A DNA stretch of 17,328 bases from Candidatus Thorarchaeota archaeon (GCA_030642465.1 DAOWNS010000011.1:1-17328), one strand, 5' to 3'. Shown: positions 1 through 7,722, numbered from the stretch's first letter. Notes: generated from the letters alone by a model not told the origin. Numbers and translations are program-made.

Positions 1-675
1 CTGAATCCGTGTGTCGATCGCCTGCTTGGTGATGTCAATGGAAAAGAGCTGCTGGATGCAGGCTGTGGTGAGGGCTACCTCTCGCGATACTACGCCCACA
101 AGGGAGCGAATGTCACGGGCGTCGATATGTCGGGGAAACTAATCGATATTTGTAGGAGGCTGGCTGCACAAGAGGAAGTCAGCTACAATGTAGGGAACAT
201 CTGCGATCTGCATTTCATATCAGATTCAGCGTTTGACCTAGTGCTATGCAACCTTGTTCTTCTCAATATCGCGTGCCTTCAGGAGTCGCTAGGTGAATTC
301 AGCCGAGTGCTTCATCCAGGAGGCATACTCGTGTTCTCAGTGGTGCACCCAGCATTCAACGTCTATGGGCCTGGTTCATGGGAAATGGGAGAGAAAGACC
401 TAGAAACACGGAGGAGAGCTGGACAATACTTCAAGGTTGACAGCTATTTCGATGAGAAGGAATATCAGCGATATTGGAGGACGCGCAAGGGAGAGAAGTT
501 CCCCGAGCAGTTCAGTTTCTATCATAGAACGATTAGCACTTACGTTGATGCTCTTATTTCCGCGGGATTCTCACTCGTCAGTCTTAGAGAACCTAGGCCT
601 GTGTCTGACAACGCGTTTTTCAACCGAGAAAGAAGGATACCATTTTTCCTTGTATTCAAGGCAGAAAAAGTGTAG
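1..675 (+). CDS. Class I SAM-dependent methyltransferase (5' end missing)
   Basis: The reading frame is open from base 1, so the gene starts upstream of the window; 224 residues are visible. The SAM-binding motif I is near the left edge (LLDAGCGEGYLSR, bases 49-87), followed by the acidic end of strand beta2 (GVDMS, about 120-132) and a motif IV-like stretch (FDLVLCNLVLLNI, about 232-270). A post-motif segment around the words HPGGILVFSVVHP is typical of the Methyltransf_11/UbiE-like fold. The C-terminal half is rich in aromatic and charged residues and probably forms the substrate cap, but the substrate cannot be read from sequence. The ATG at 127 lies inside the Rossmann fold and cannot be the true start. 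The gene ends 50 bp before the OsmC pair, so co-transcription is possible. Fold assignment is secure; substrate is unknown. Confidence 0.88.
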   Translation: MNPCVDRLLGDVNGKELLDAGCGEGYLSRYYAHKGANVTGVDMSGKLIDICRRLAAQEEVSYNVGNICDLHFISDSAFDLVLCNLVLLNIACLQESLGEFSRVLHPGGILVFSVVHPAFNVYGPGSWEMGEKDLETRRRAGQYFKVDSYFDEKEYQRYWRTRKGEKFPEQFSFYHRTISTYVDALISAGFSLVSLREPRPVSDNAFFNRERRIPFFLVFKAEKV

Positions 676-725
676 ATGCCGCGACTACGCCCATACTCTT
701 TTCCGCATGGATTCAATCTAGGAAC

Positions 726-1172
726 GTGGTGAATCACTTGAGTGAAGACTCTCAAAACTTCAATGTCCGACTAGCTTGGACCGGGGGAAAGTCAGGCGAT
801 GTCATGGTGGAACATAAGCCGACAATCAAGATTGGAACCCCACCCGAATCTGAAGGGGAAGATGAATTTCACTCACCAGAAGATTTGTTCGTGGCATCTG
901 CAACTGCCTGCTACATGAGCGGGTTCGTGGAGTTCACCAAGAAGATGCACATCAATTTCAAGTCCTTTGAATGCGATTCTACTGGAAAGCTGGAGTCAGT
1001 AGGCCGAAGCTACGAGATAACACGGATCGACATGAAAGCAAGGGTGGTCATTGAATCTGATAGTCTCAAAGGCAAGATGGAGAGAGCACTGGAGCTTGCT
1101 GCCAAGTACTGCTTTGTAGGCAACAGTATGAAATGCCCCATCACACACGTAACCGAAGTACTTGTGGAATGA
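726..1172 (+). CDS. OsmC/Ohr-family redox protein, copy 1
   Basis: Member of the OsmC superfamily of small dimeric thiol peroxidases and stress proteins, 148 residues. Both family cysteines are present in typical context: Cys62 in SATACYMSGF and Cys137 in MKCPITH. The SPEDLFVAS stretch before the first cysteine carries the conserved acidic residue of the family. Two further cysteines, Cys83 and Cys129, are also conserved in the neighbouring paralogue. Start is uncertain: GTG 726 is used here, GTG 729 or TTG 738 would serve equally, and no strong SD is visible. The gene is followed after 76 bp by a close paralogue in the same direction, which suggests tandem duplication and probably an operon. 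Whether the substrate is an organic hydroperoxide or something else cannot be told from sequence. Confidence 0.9.
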   Translation: MVNHLSEDSQNFNVRLAWTGGKSGDVMVEHKPTIKIGTPPESEGEDEFHSPEDLFVASATACYMSGFVEFTKKMHINFKSFECDSTGKLESVGRSYEITRIDMKARVVIESDSLKGKMERALELAAKYCFVGNSMKCPITHVTEVLVE

Positions 1173-1248
1173 CCACGGTGGGAAGAGTTACAGCTAGAAC
1201 CAAACCCTTTTCCTGAGGGTGCTTCTAGAAAATGCTCAGGTGTATACT

Positions 1249-1683
1249 ATGACTGATGAGTCCCATGAGTATCATGTAACAATCGACTGGACACAAGACC
1301 GGGCCGGTAACCTGACTGTCGAGGGAAAACCAAAGGTGCAGGTAGCCTCCCCTCCCGAGTTCGGAGGACCTGAAGGCATCATATCGCCTGAGGATCTGTT
1401 TGTTGCCGCCGCGGCATCGTGTCTAATGACTACATTCGTAACCTTCACTCACAAGATGAGATTCGATTACAAAGCGTTCACATGTGAGGGCGTAGGGACA
1501 CTTGAAAGAGTAGAGAAGGGCTTCCAGTTCACAAAGATACTGCTCAAGGCAACTGTCACTGTTGACTCCGGGGATCTCAAACCAAAGGCGGAAAGAGCTC
1601 TCGAGTTGGCCAGCAAATACTGCCTAGTAGCGAACAGCATGAAGTGTCCTGTCGAGCATGAGAATCATGTAGTCGTGAAGTAA
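1249..1683 (+). CDS. OsmC/Ohr-family redox protein, copy 2
   Basis: Second OsmC-type protein, 144 residues, clearly homologous to the gene before it over its whole length (shared words SPEDLFVA, ERALELA.KYC, NSMKCP). The two family cysteines are Cys58 (AASCLMTTF) and Cys133 (MKCPVEH). The two extra cysteines of copy 1 are matched by Cys79 and Cys125. I chose ATG 1249 because an AGGTG motif lies at 1238-1242, six bases ahead, and because it makes the N-termini of the two copies equal in length; an in-frame GTG at 1219 is possible but has no such support. The gene ends 13 bp from the end of valS, which points the other way, so the two transcripts probably overlap at their 3' ends. Confidence 0.9.
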   Translation: MTDESHEYHVTIDWTQDRAGNLTVEGKPKVQVASPPEFGGPEGIISPEDLFVAAAASCLMTTFVTFTHKMRFDYKAFTCEGVGTLERVEKGFQFTKILLKATVTVDSGDLKPKAERALELASKYCLVANSMKCPVEHENHVVVK

Positions 1684-1696
1684 ACTGCAGAGCACA

Positions 1697-4168
1697 CTAT
1701 TCAGGCTCTGTCGGGGGCGGTTTCACGAATATTACTTCATTCGTTTCTGGAATTATAACATCAACGAAGCCATCACCTGATGGTTTTCCAAAACCAATCG
1801 TGTCTATGCCATGCATTGCCTGCAAATCCCTAGCCCACAGCTTGAGTTTATCTGAAACATGGGCTTCCGGCACTCCTTGGCGGAGCGACAGCCCACTCTC
1901 ACGTTTGAACTTCCAGAATGCTGCGTTAGTCTGCATCAACAAGCCCGTGTGCTCAGTCATTTCTGAGGTCCACTCTTCCTGTGGGGAGGGGTATGCCTTT
2001 CGGTGTATACCCTTCGGATCATAGAGCTCTCGATAGACCCGGTCGGTGATGAATGGGGTGATGGGCGCTAAAGCCTTCAGGATGACTTTCAATGTTTCAT
2101 GCAGAGCGAACCATGCGGATTCTTGCTCCTTCTCAGTGAACGTGCCTTCGCCATTGAAACACCGTCCCTTGAGCATTTCTAGGACGTGGTCCGCAAAGAA
2201 ATTCCATGCAAATCTTCTGATTTCAATTGCGGGCTTGTGGAAGTCCAGAAGGTCACAATCAGGCAGTATCCTCTCGACCGTCTTGTTAGCCTCTGCAAGA
2301 ACCCACTGATCTACTGGAGTCAGGTCTGCGAATCTCATTTTCTCTGGTACCGGAAACATGGAAATGAAACGTGCAATATTCCAGAGCTTTGTCATGAACT
2401 TCGACACGCCAGCAAGTCGGTCTTCTGAGAAGCGTATATCGCTGCCAAGTCCAGCCTCAAGCACTCCGAAGAACCGTATTGCATCTGCGCCGTACTTTTC
2501 CACAAACGGCATCGGTGGTGGTGAGTTGCCCTTTGACTTGCTCATTGCCTCGCCATTCTCGTCAACCACGAATCCTGAAACCCAAATTTCCTTGAAAGCT
2601 GGTTTCCCTGTCAGCTGATAGATTCTCAGGAGAGAGTAGTATAGCCAAGTTCTCACAATATCCTTACCCTGCGGTCGCAGAACATTGCCGAAAGCCTTCT
2701 TGAAGAGATTATCATCTCGCAGATAGCCAATTGCTTGCAGGCCGCTTATTGAGGAGTCCATCCATGTGTCGAAAGTTCGTTCTTCTCCTCTGAAACCCTT
2801 TTCCGCACTGCACTTGGGGCATTTCTTGAATGGGGGGTCTTCCTTCCACGGCTGGTAGTACCTAATCTCACCAGATTCGGGCAAGACTGCCTCACCACAT
2901 GCATTGCAGTACCAGATTGGTAGCTCCGTGCCATAGTATCTGCGTCTGCTCACTGGCCAATCCACGGAAACCCTGTTCAACCAATCAATGAGTATCTGCC
3001 TGTGAAAGCTGGGAAAGAACGGCGTTTCATTCGTTATCTTCATCAAATCATCAATGAACTCGACTTGCTTGACATAATACTCCTCCATTGCTATGAATTC
3101 AATGGGAGTCCTACTGCGCCAGCATAGGGGCACTCTCTGTATTGATTCCTCCTGTTTGAACAGGAATTTCCCCTTCACGAGAGCCTCAATCACCCTCATC
3201 CGTGCCTCTGAAACCGTTAGACCAGCGTATTCTCCCGCGGCCTCAGTCATCGTGCCATCAGGTGAGATGGCCGCTATGGGTTTCAGTGCGTAGTCACGAA
3301 ACGCCATGATATCAGCTTGGTCACCGTAGCTACAAACCATCAAAGCACCAGTTCCAACATCCATTTGAGCTGTGGGACTCTCAATGATTTGCACCTCATG
3401 GCCAAAGACTGGCACCTTGGCTTTCTTGCCAACATAGCTACGATAGCGTTTGTCATCAGGATGGATGAATATGGCGCCACACGCACAGAGCAGCTCTGGT
3501 CGCGTCGTGGCTATCTCTATTGGATCTTGTCCTTCCACTTGGAAGTAGAGGTAGTGCAGGGTTGTTGGACGCTCTGAGTACTCAACTTCTGCGTCAGCAA
3601 TTGTCGTACCACATTCGAAACACCAGTTATTGGGTCGTACACCATTGTACACTAAACCCTTGTTCCAAATATCGATGAATGTCGCTTGAGTTACCGCTCT
3701 GTATTTTGGACTATCTGTACGATAGCTACCTTCGTCATCATAAGTGTTGAAGCCAAGACCAAGTCGCTTGAAGCCTGCAACAGCGATTTTCTCATCCTCG
3801 TCCAACAGCTCTCTGCACTTCTGGATGAATATCTCCCGTGGAGTGGTATGCATATTCAATCCAAGATCTCTTTCAACCCTCACTTCCACTGGGAGACCGT
3901 TGCGGTCTATGCCTAGGGGGAAGTTAACCTCTAGTCCCTGCATCCGCCGATATCTGGCAATCTCATCTATTTGCGTGTAATGAACAACCTGCCCGACATG
4001 CATTGGACCTGAGAGATATGGAGGCGGGGTGTCTATCGTGAAAATCTCCTTTCCCGAGTTAGGATCAAAGGCATACAGATCTTCATCGAACCATATTTTC
4101 AGTATTTCTTCCTCTGCCTCAGGTTTCCAGCGTTTCGACGTTATTTTGGGTTTGAACTTTGTTGGCAA
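1697..4168 (-). CDS. valS: Valyl-tRNA synthetase
   Basis: Class Ia aminoacyl-tRNA synthetase that charges tRNA-Val. From the start chosen here the protein has 823 residues, typical for archaeal ValRS. The HIGH-type signature is in PPPYLSGPMHVGQ (H at about residue 57; HVGQ replaces the usual HIGH). MSKSK is at about 542-546, after the IVRTW stretch. The FDTWMDSSIS and GSDIRFSEDRL words are ValRS-like and separate it from IleRS and LeuRS. Cysteine pairs WCFEC, YCNAC and CPKC suggest zinc binding. The editing domain lies between about residues 195 and 330. The long frame opens at TTG 4255 without an SD. TTG 4168 has AAGGAG nine bases upstream and gives an N-terminus of MPTKFKPK, as usual for archaeal ValRS, so I prefer it. 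Function is very likely; the start is a judgement. Confidence 0.93.
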   Translation of the reverse strand: MPTKFKPKITSKRWKPEAEEEILKIWFDEDLYAFDPNSGKEIFTIDTPPPYLSGPMHVGQVVHYTQIDEIARYRRMQGLEVNFPLGIDRNGLPVEVRVERDLGLNMHTTPREIFIQKCRELLDEDEKIAVAGFKRLGLGFNTYDDEGSYRTDSPKYRAVTQATFIDIWNKGLVYNGVRPNNWCFECGTTIADAEVEYSERPTTLHYLYFQVEGQDPIEIATTRPELLCACGAIFIHPDDKRYRSYVGKKAKVPVFGHEVQIIESPTAQMDVGTGALMVCSYGDQADIMAFRDYALKPIAAISPDGTMTEAAGEYAGLTVSEARMRVIEALVKGKFLFKQEESIQRVPLCWRSRTPIEFIAMEEYYVKQVEFIDDLMKITNETPFFPSFHRQILIDWLNRVSVDWPVSRRRYYGTELPIWYCNACGEAVLPESGEIRYYQPWKEDPPFKKCPKCSAEKGFRGEERTFDTWMDSSISGLQAIGYLRDDNLFKKAFGNVLRPQGKDIVRTWLYYSLLRIYQLTGKPAFKEIWVSGFVVDENGEAMSKSKGNSPPPMPFVEKYGADAIRFFGVLEAGLGSDIRFSEDRLAGVSKFMTKLWNIARFISMFPVPEKMRFADLTPVDQWVLAEANKTVERILPDCDLLDFHKPAIEIRRFAWNFFADHVLEMLKGRCFNGEGTFTEKEQESAWFALHETLKVILKALAPITPFITDRVYRELYDPKGIHRKAYPSPQEEWTSEMTEHTGLLMQTNAAFWKFKRESGLSLRQGVPEAHVSDKLKLWARDLQAMHGIDTIGFGKPSGDGFVDVIIPETNEVIFVKPPPTEPE

Positions 4169-4297
4169 AACATCAGTCTCCTTGATGTCAGCAAGGGTCA
4201 GCTTGTACCGCTTCAGCCACGCACAAGTGATGGCTCCTAAAAGGGTTATGGACAACTGCCGTTGACTTGTACAATACTGAACATTTTCGAATATGGT

Positions 4298-4306
4298 CTT
4301 ATATAC
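4298..4306. promoter_or_regulatory. TATA box readable on both strands
   Basis: CTTATATAC on the + strand (GTATATAAG on the -) fits an archaeal TATA box in either orientation. On the minus strand transcription would start near 4277 and serve valS with a leader of about 110 nt to TTG 4168. On the plus strand it would start near 4329, just ahead of the small ORF at 4337. Directionality in archaea is set by the BRE, which I cannot assign by eye. Confidence 0.5.
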
Positions 4307-4336
4307 TCAAGTCGTGAAATTAGTTCCTGAGGTCAA

Positions 4337-4605
4337 ATGACAGAAAATGACTTCAAGGAGTACGTTCCCAGTGCCGCTCTTGGGAGGACAAAGACTCCCT
4401 GTCCAAGTTTGTCCAGCTTACAATGAACGGCTATGGACAAGATGATTTGGCTAAAGCCGTTAATTATGAAACCTGCGCGAAAAAGAAGGAGGAGAGGGGT
4501 CGGAGATGTACCGAGCTCCCTCATATCGCTTGCTTTCAGCCCCACAACTTCTTACCAATAAGAAGTCCGATGATGAGAACAACGGGTACTGAAGCAGCCA
4601 CATAG
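4337..4605 (+). pseudogene. Possible small gene broken by a frameshift near 4382
   Basis: An ATG at 4337 follows a GAGGTC motif (4329-4334) and the plus-strand reading of the TATA box at 4298-4306. The first frame (MTENDFKEYVPSAALG) stops at 4424-4426. From 4384 the -1 frame reads EDKDSLSKFVQLTMNGYGQDD, followed by LAKAVNYETCAKKKEE, which is soluble and protein-like, and stays open to 4605. The last part lies antisense to the 3' end of the neighbouring exported-protein gene and is probably not real, so the true gene would end somewhere around 4500-4535. It could be a decayed small gene, an assembly indel, or chance. I do not recognise the family. Confidence 0.3.
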
Positions 4606-5384
4606 ATTAGTGGAATTCCCATGAAGGGATCAATCACAGTTCCCGGACCGACACCAGCAGTACGAACAAATGACGTGCCCACGGTGTATCTTTGTGTGGC
4701 GTTTTCGTTATGCAGATGCATTGCCGTTGAGAATGCCCAGTTCAGCGCTATGCCATCGGAATCATACGAAGCTGCGAATGTGTATGTGTAAGTTCCATTA
4801 GCTTGCTGAAAGTTGCCACCCACCTCAATTGTGCCGTTCACATTGACGATGATCGTGAAGGTAAATACACCTTCATTGGCAGACTCCACGATTGAACTGA
4901 CAGTTGAATCGCTATTGACATCTGCTACTGCATTATTCCAGTCCACATCATGTGTCATCCATATGGGATTCACCAATAGATGCCGGCCTGGATTGCCAAA
5001 TGATATGCTAGGATAGATATCGATGTGTGTAGATTCAGCCAGACTATCATTATCCGGATTGAACGTGGATAGCTCGAAGTACACCTTATTGTCTTGGAAT
5101 GGAGTTGTGTAGTTCTCATTTGTTGGCATGGACCCAAAAGCAAAGCCTTGATAGTTGTATTCTATCAAGTCCCCAGCTGTCACATTCATTATCTCTATCT
5201 TGAACTGTCCACTCCATGCGGATGTGAAGAGTGGACTGTTATCTTCCTGATAACTCGACTCCATCCACGTGCCTGTGAAGTAGTATGTATTGCCGATGAT
5301 GGCAGCGTGCGTTACTCGTGGCGACATGGCCAGTAGGAGGATTCCCATGGTCAGCGCGAGTAATAACATCCTCTCTGTTTTCAT
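4536..5384 (-). CDS. Exported protein with C-terminal membrane anchor, unknown function
   Basis: The 282-residue protein begins with a positively charged signal peptide (MKTERMLLLALTMGILL, then ...THA). A long extracytoplasmic region follows, rich in Asn, Thr, Ser and aromatic residues with many N-x-S/T sequons. It ends in a hydrophobic helix (IPLIYVAASVPVVLIIGLL) and a basic tail (GKKLWG), so it should be a surface protein anchored at its C-terminus. I chose ATG 5384 because GGTGA lies five bases upstream and the signal peptide starts there. The longer frame from 5483 adds 33 residues without features. A TATA box sits at 5428-5440. The ectodomain reads as beta-rich, but I recognise no family. 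Confidence 0.8.
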   Translation of the reverse strand: MKTERMLLLALTMGILLLAMSPRVTHAAIIGNTYYFTGTWMESSYQEDNSPLFTSAWSGQFKIEIMNVTAGDLIEYNYQGFAFGSMPTNENYTTPFQDNKVYFELSTFNPDNDSLAESTHIDIYPSISFGNPGRHLLVNPIWMTHDVDWNNAVADVNSDSTVSSIVESANEGVFTFTIIVNVNGTIEVGGNFQQANGTYTYTFAASYDSDGIALNWAFSTAMHLHNENATQRYTVGTSFVRTAGVGPGTVIDPFMGIPLIYVAASVPVVLIIGLLIGKKLWG

Positions 5385-5427
5385 ATGGTTCACCATATTG
5401 GTTGAATTAGTTCCATTTCCTCTTATC

Positions 5428-5440
5428 CACATATAAACTG
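5428..5440 (-). promoter_or_regulatory. TATA box for the exported-protein gene
   Basis: On the minus strand this reads AGTTTATATGTGG. Transcription would begin near 5405-5408, giving a leader of about 20 nt that contains the GGTGA SD. The plus-strand reading (ATATAAAC) could also serve the divergent aldo/keto reductase with a longer leader. Confidence 0.55.
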
Positions 5441-5508
5441 GTGTCGTGTAGTTGGACGTTGTGCAAGCACAAGGGCGCTCCAAAGCTTCGAAGTCAGCAA
5501 TGTAAACA

Positions 5509-5528
5509 GTTAACTAGTAGTTGTTAAC
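5509..5528. repeat. Paired GTTAAC palindromes ahead of the aldo/keto reductase
   Basis: Two copies of the palindrome GTTAAC lie at 5509-5514 and 5523-5528, 14 bp apart start to start, ending 12 bp before the ATG at 5541. The flanks are also alike (AGTTAACTA and TGTTAACTA). This could be a dimeric operator overlapping the transcription start, but no regulator is encoded next to it. Confidence 0.35.
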
Positions 5529-5540
5529 TATAGTTCAGCC

Positions 5541-6518
5541 ATGAGGTACGCAAAGCTTGGTCAAACGGGCCTCAATGTTTCACGTCTGATTCTGGGGACA
5601 ATGCAGATGGGGTGGTTGGTGGACGAAAAAACAAGTCACAAGCTGCTCGATGTGGCCCTTGAGGCCGGGCTAAACACGATTGATACTGCTGACATCTACT
5701 CAAAATGGGCTGAAGAGTCGCATTCAGGGAAGTCCGAGGAAATCATAGGTCGATGGCTCGTCGATCAAGATCGCGATGAGATTGTGCTGGCAACCAAAGT
5801 GAGGGGTGAAATGAGCCCCAATCCCAATGACTCCGGGCTCTCCCGCAAGCACATTCTGGAATCAATCACTAGAAGTCTAGATCGGCTCAATACAGACTAC
5901 GTTGATTTGTATCAAAGTCATTCATCTGACCCGGAAGTCCCGCAAGAGGAAACCCTTCGCGCATATACGAGCCTTGTTGATGCCGGCGTCGTTCACTATG
6001 TGGGAGCATCAAACTTCACAGGAGCAGAACTGGTTGATTCGTTTTGGATGAGTGATAAGCATGGACTTGTCAGATACGAATCACTTCAACCTCCTTACAG
6101 TCTAGCCCGTAGAAGGGACTATGAGAAACATCTGCAGCCAGTAATTGAGATGCACAACTTGGGCGTCATTAGCTACAGTCCTCTTGGCGGAGGTTTCCTG
6201 ACTGGAAGATACTCAGAAGATACTGCACCTGAATCAAAGAGAGCTGCAACCACGAAGACGAGATACTACAAAGAACGAAACTTCAAGATAATCGAAGTCT
6301 TGACTGAGATTGCCACGGATCTGGAGGCTACTGTTGCGCAGGTTGCTCTAGCATGGGTCTTGACAAGGGATACAATCACAGCGCCCATCATAGGGGTCAA
6401 CTCAGTGGAACAACTAAAGGAGAATCTTGCATCCTTGGAGTTGAAGCTGTCAGAAGATGCCGTCAATCGATTGAATGAATCGTCTGATTGGACCGAAGTT
6501 GACCAAATGGCGCGTTAG
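5541..6518 (+). CDS. Aldo/keto reductase
   Basis: NAD(P)H-dependent oxidoreductase of the AKR superfamily, TIM-barrel fold, 325 residues (family usual 280-340). The catalytic tetrad is complete: Asp48 and Tyr53 in NTIDTADIYS, Lys86 in VLATKVRG, His127 in VDLYQSHSSD. The cofactor-binding C-terminal words are present (GVISYSPLGGGFLTGRY; PIIGVNSVEQLKENLASL). It resembles the YajO/Tas-like AKRs acting on small aldehydes, but the substrate cannot be inferred. The ATG at 5541 has no SD and may be read from a short leader. It is transcribed alone, divergent from the exported-protein gene, with paired GTTAAC palindromes just upstream. Confidence 0.93.
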   Translation: MRYAKLGQTGLNVSRLILGTMQMGWLVDEKTSHKLLDVALEAGLNTIDTADIYSKWAEESHSGKSEEIIGRWLVDQDRDEIVLATKVRGEMSPNPNDSGLSRKHILESITRSLDRLNTDYVDLYQSHSSDPEVPQEETLRAYTSLVDAGVVHYVGASNFTGAELVDSFWMSDKHGLVRYESLQPPYSLARRRDYEKHLQPVIEMHNLGVISYSPLGGGFLTGRYSEDTAPESKRAATTKTRYYKERNFKIIEVLTEIATDLEATVAQVALAWVLTRDTITAPIIGVNSVEQLKENLASLELKLSEDAVNRLNESSDWTEVDQMAR

Positions 6519-6618
6519 AGGGCTTGCGGTCTGACTCACTAACGGTCGAAATTTCGATGAACTGGTCAATTTTAGAGAGTTTCATTAGTCGCCCTCAGAA
6601 TGATAATGCGAATTCACC

Positions 6619-7317
6619 ATGCGGACAGTTCTGAAGCTTGGAGGCTCACTCCTCTATGATGAAAACGGTCAGGTCATGATTGATAGGGTGAGAGAGTACG
6701 CAAAGGTTGTGAAAGCACTCCTTGCGAAGGGGCACGAGTTTGTCATTGTTGTTGGTGGAGGGAAGCCCGCGAGAGTATTCATCTCCGCAGCCCGAGAACT
6801 TGGGGCGAGCGAGGCTCAATGTGATTGGATTGGAATCAAGATGGCAAGGCATAACGCGGAGCTGCTCTGTGCAGCCCTGGGAGATGCAGCCTTTCCTAAG
6901 ATAGTGGAAACGCTTGATGAACTTGAGGTTGCATTTCAGCACGGCAAGGTTGTCTTGATGGGGGGTTTAACCCCGGGGCAATCAACCAACGCCGTTGCTG
7001 CTCTCGCCGCTGAATCTATTGATGCAGATATATTGTTAAATGCCACAAACGTGGACGGCGTGTACGACCGGGACCCGAAACAACCTGGAGCCAAGATGCT
7101 CAAGAGCGTTGATATCAAGGAACTCAGGTCTATTCTCTCGGGCAGCGGAACACGAGCTGGAGAATACAAGCTATTTGATCCCGTTGCCATCAAAGTAGTG
7201 GCGCGGTCCAAGATCAAGGCGATAATATTCAATGGTAATGATCCAGAGAATCTCCGTCGCCTTATTGGTAAGGGTGAAGAAATTGGAAGCTTGGTGGTGT
7301 ATGGTTCCGATGAATGA
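6619..7317 (+). CDS. pyrH: UMP kinase, archaeal type
   Basis: Amino-acid-kinase-fold enzyme that phosphorylates UMP to UDP in pyrimidine nucleotide synthesis; 232 residues, the usual archaeal length. The N-terminal phosphate loop is MRTVLKLGGSLL, followed by VIVVGGGKPAR (about 42-52). The GLTPGQSTNAVAALAAE segment (about 116-132) and LLNATNVDGVYDRDPK (about 139-154) are characteristic of archaeal UMPK. The LFDPVA stretch near 185-190 also fits. No SD is visible before ATG 6619. The gene overlaps the next one by 8 bp, so the winged-helix protein is almost certainly co-transcribed and translationally coupled. Confidence 0.96.
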   Translation: MRTVLKLGGSLLYDENGQVMIDRVREYAKVVKALLAKGHEFVIVVGGGKPARVFISAARELGASEAQCDWIGIKMARHNAELLCAALGDAAFPKIVETLDELEVAFQHGKVVLMGGLTPGQSTNAVAALAAESIDADILLNATNVDGVYDRDPKQPGAKMLKSVDIKELRSILSGSGTRAGEYKLFDPVAIKVVARSKIKAIIFNGNDPENLRRLIGKGEEIGSLVVYGSDE

Positions 7318-7627
7318 AACTACTGGAGAGTCACAAGAAGTGCAGAAATTGCTTGAGAGAATTTTCTCGTCCCGAGCTCAGACAAGGGTAGTTCAACATT
7401 TTCTGGACCGCCCAAAGGAGTTCTTCAACCTGAGTAGAATCGCCAAGGAAACAGGACTAGCTCACTCCACGATTCATCGAGTCATGCAGCCGCTCGTTGA
7501 TCTGGGGCTTATCAAGGAGATTAAAGTGGGTCAGCAGATACGTCTGTTCATCTTGGAAACTGAAGACCATAAAACCAAGATACTCGCGGACTTCTATAGC
7601 CAGATTAAACCATTTCTTGAGAGCTAG
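7310..7627 (+). CDS. Winged-helix DNA-binding regulator
   Basis: Small (105 residues) transcription-factor-like protein. A helix-turn-helix runs through FNLSRIAKETGLAHSTIHRVMQ (about residues 39-60), followed by a wing (LIKEIKVGQQIRLFIL). The C-terminus is charged and ends in a short helix that may dimerise. It resembles archaeal ArsR/MarR-like winged helices without a ligand-binding domain. I start it at ATG 7310, which overlaps the pyrH stop; in-frame upstream starts (7301, 7232) only read pyrH sequence in another frame. It is cotranscribed with pyrH and lies 95 bp before the TBP gene, so its target may be one of these, but the sequence does not show which. Confidence 0.85.
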   Translation: MNETTGESQEVQKLLERIFSSRAQTRVVQHFLDRPKEFFNLSRIAKETGLAHSTIHRVMQPLVDLGLIKEIKVGQQIRLFILETEDHKTKILADFYSQIKPFLES

Positions 7628-7651
7628 GCAAGTCGCTCCGCCCACACAAAA

Positions 7652-7680
7652 CCCCTTATAAAGCGCCTCTTTATAAAGGG
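7652..7680 (+). promoter_or_regulatory. TBP promoter: two TATA boxes in an imperfect palindrome
   Basis: Two near-identical boxes, TTATAAA (7656-7662) and TTTATAAA (7670-7677), sit in an inverted repeat: CCCTTATAAAG (7653-7663), then CGCCT, then CTTTATAAAGGG (7669-7680). The right arm has one extra A. Start sites near 7685 or 7699 would give leaders of about 24-38 nt before ATG 7723. TBP could bind both boxes, which would allow autoregulation by its own product; that part is inference. Confidence 0.65.
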
Positions 7681-7722
7681 TTAAAAATCAAGTTTGCCAC
7701 CCACGAGTAAATCCAAGGAGCT

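Noticed and set aside
4169..4255. The extra 29 codons at the start of the valS frame as coding
   Set aside because: No SD before TTG 4255, sequence unlike ValRS N-termini, and a good AAGGAG before TTG 4168. It remains possible and is noted in the annotation.
7232..7309. Upstream extension of the winged-helix protein to 7232
   Set aside because: These codons overlap the conserved 3' end of pyrH in another frame, and the resulting residues have no domain character.
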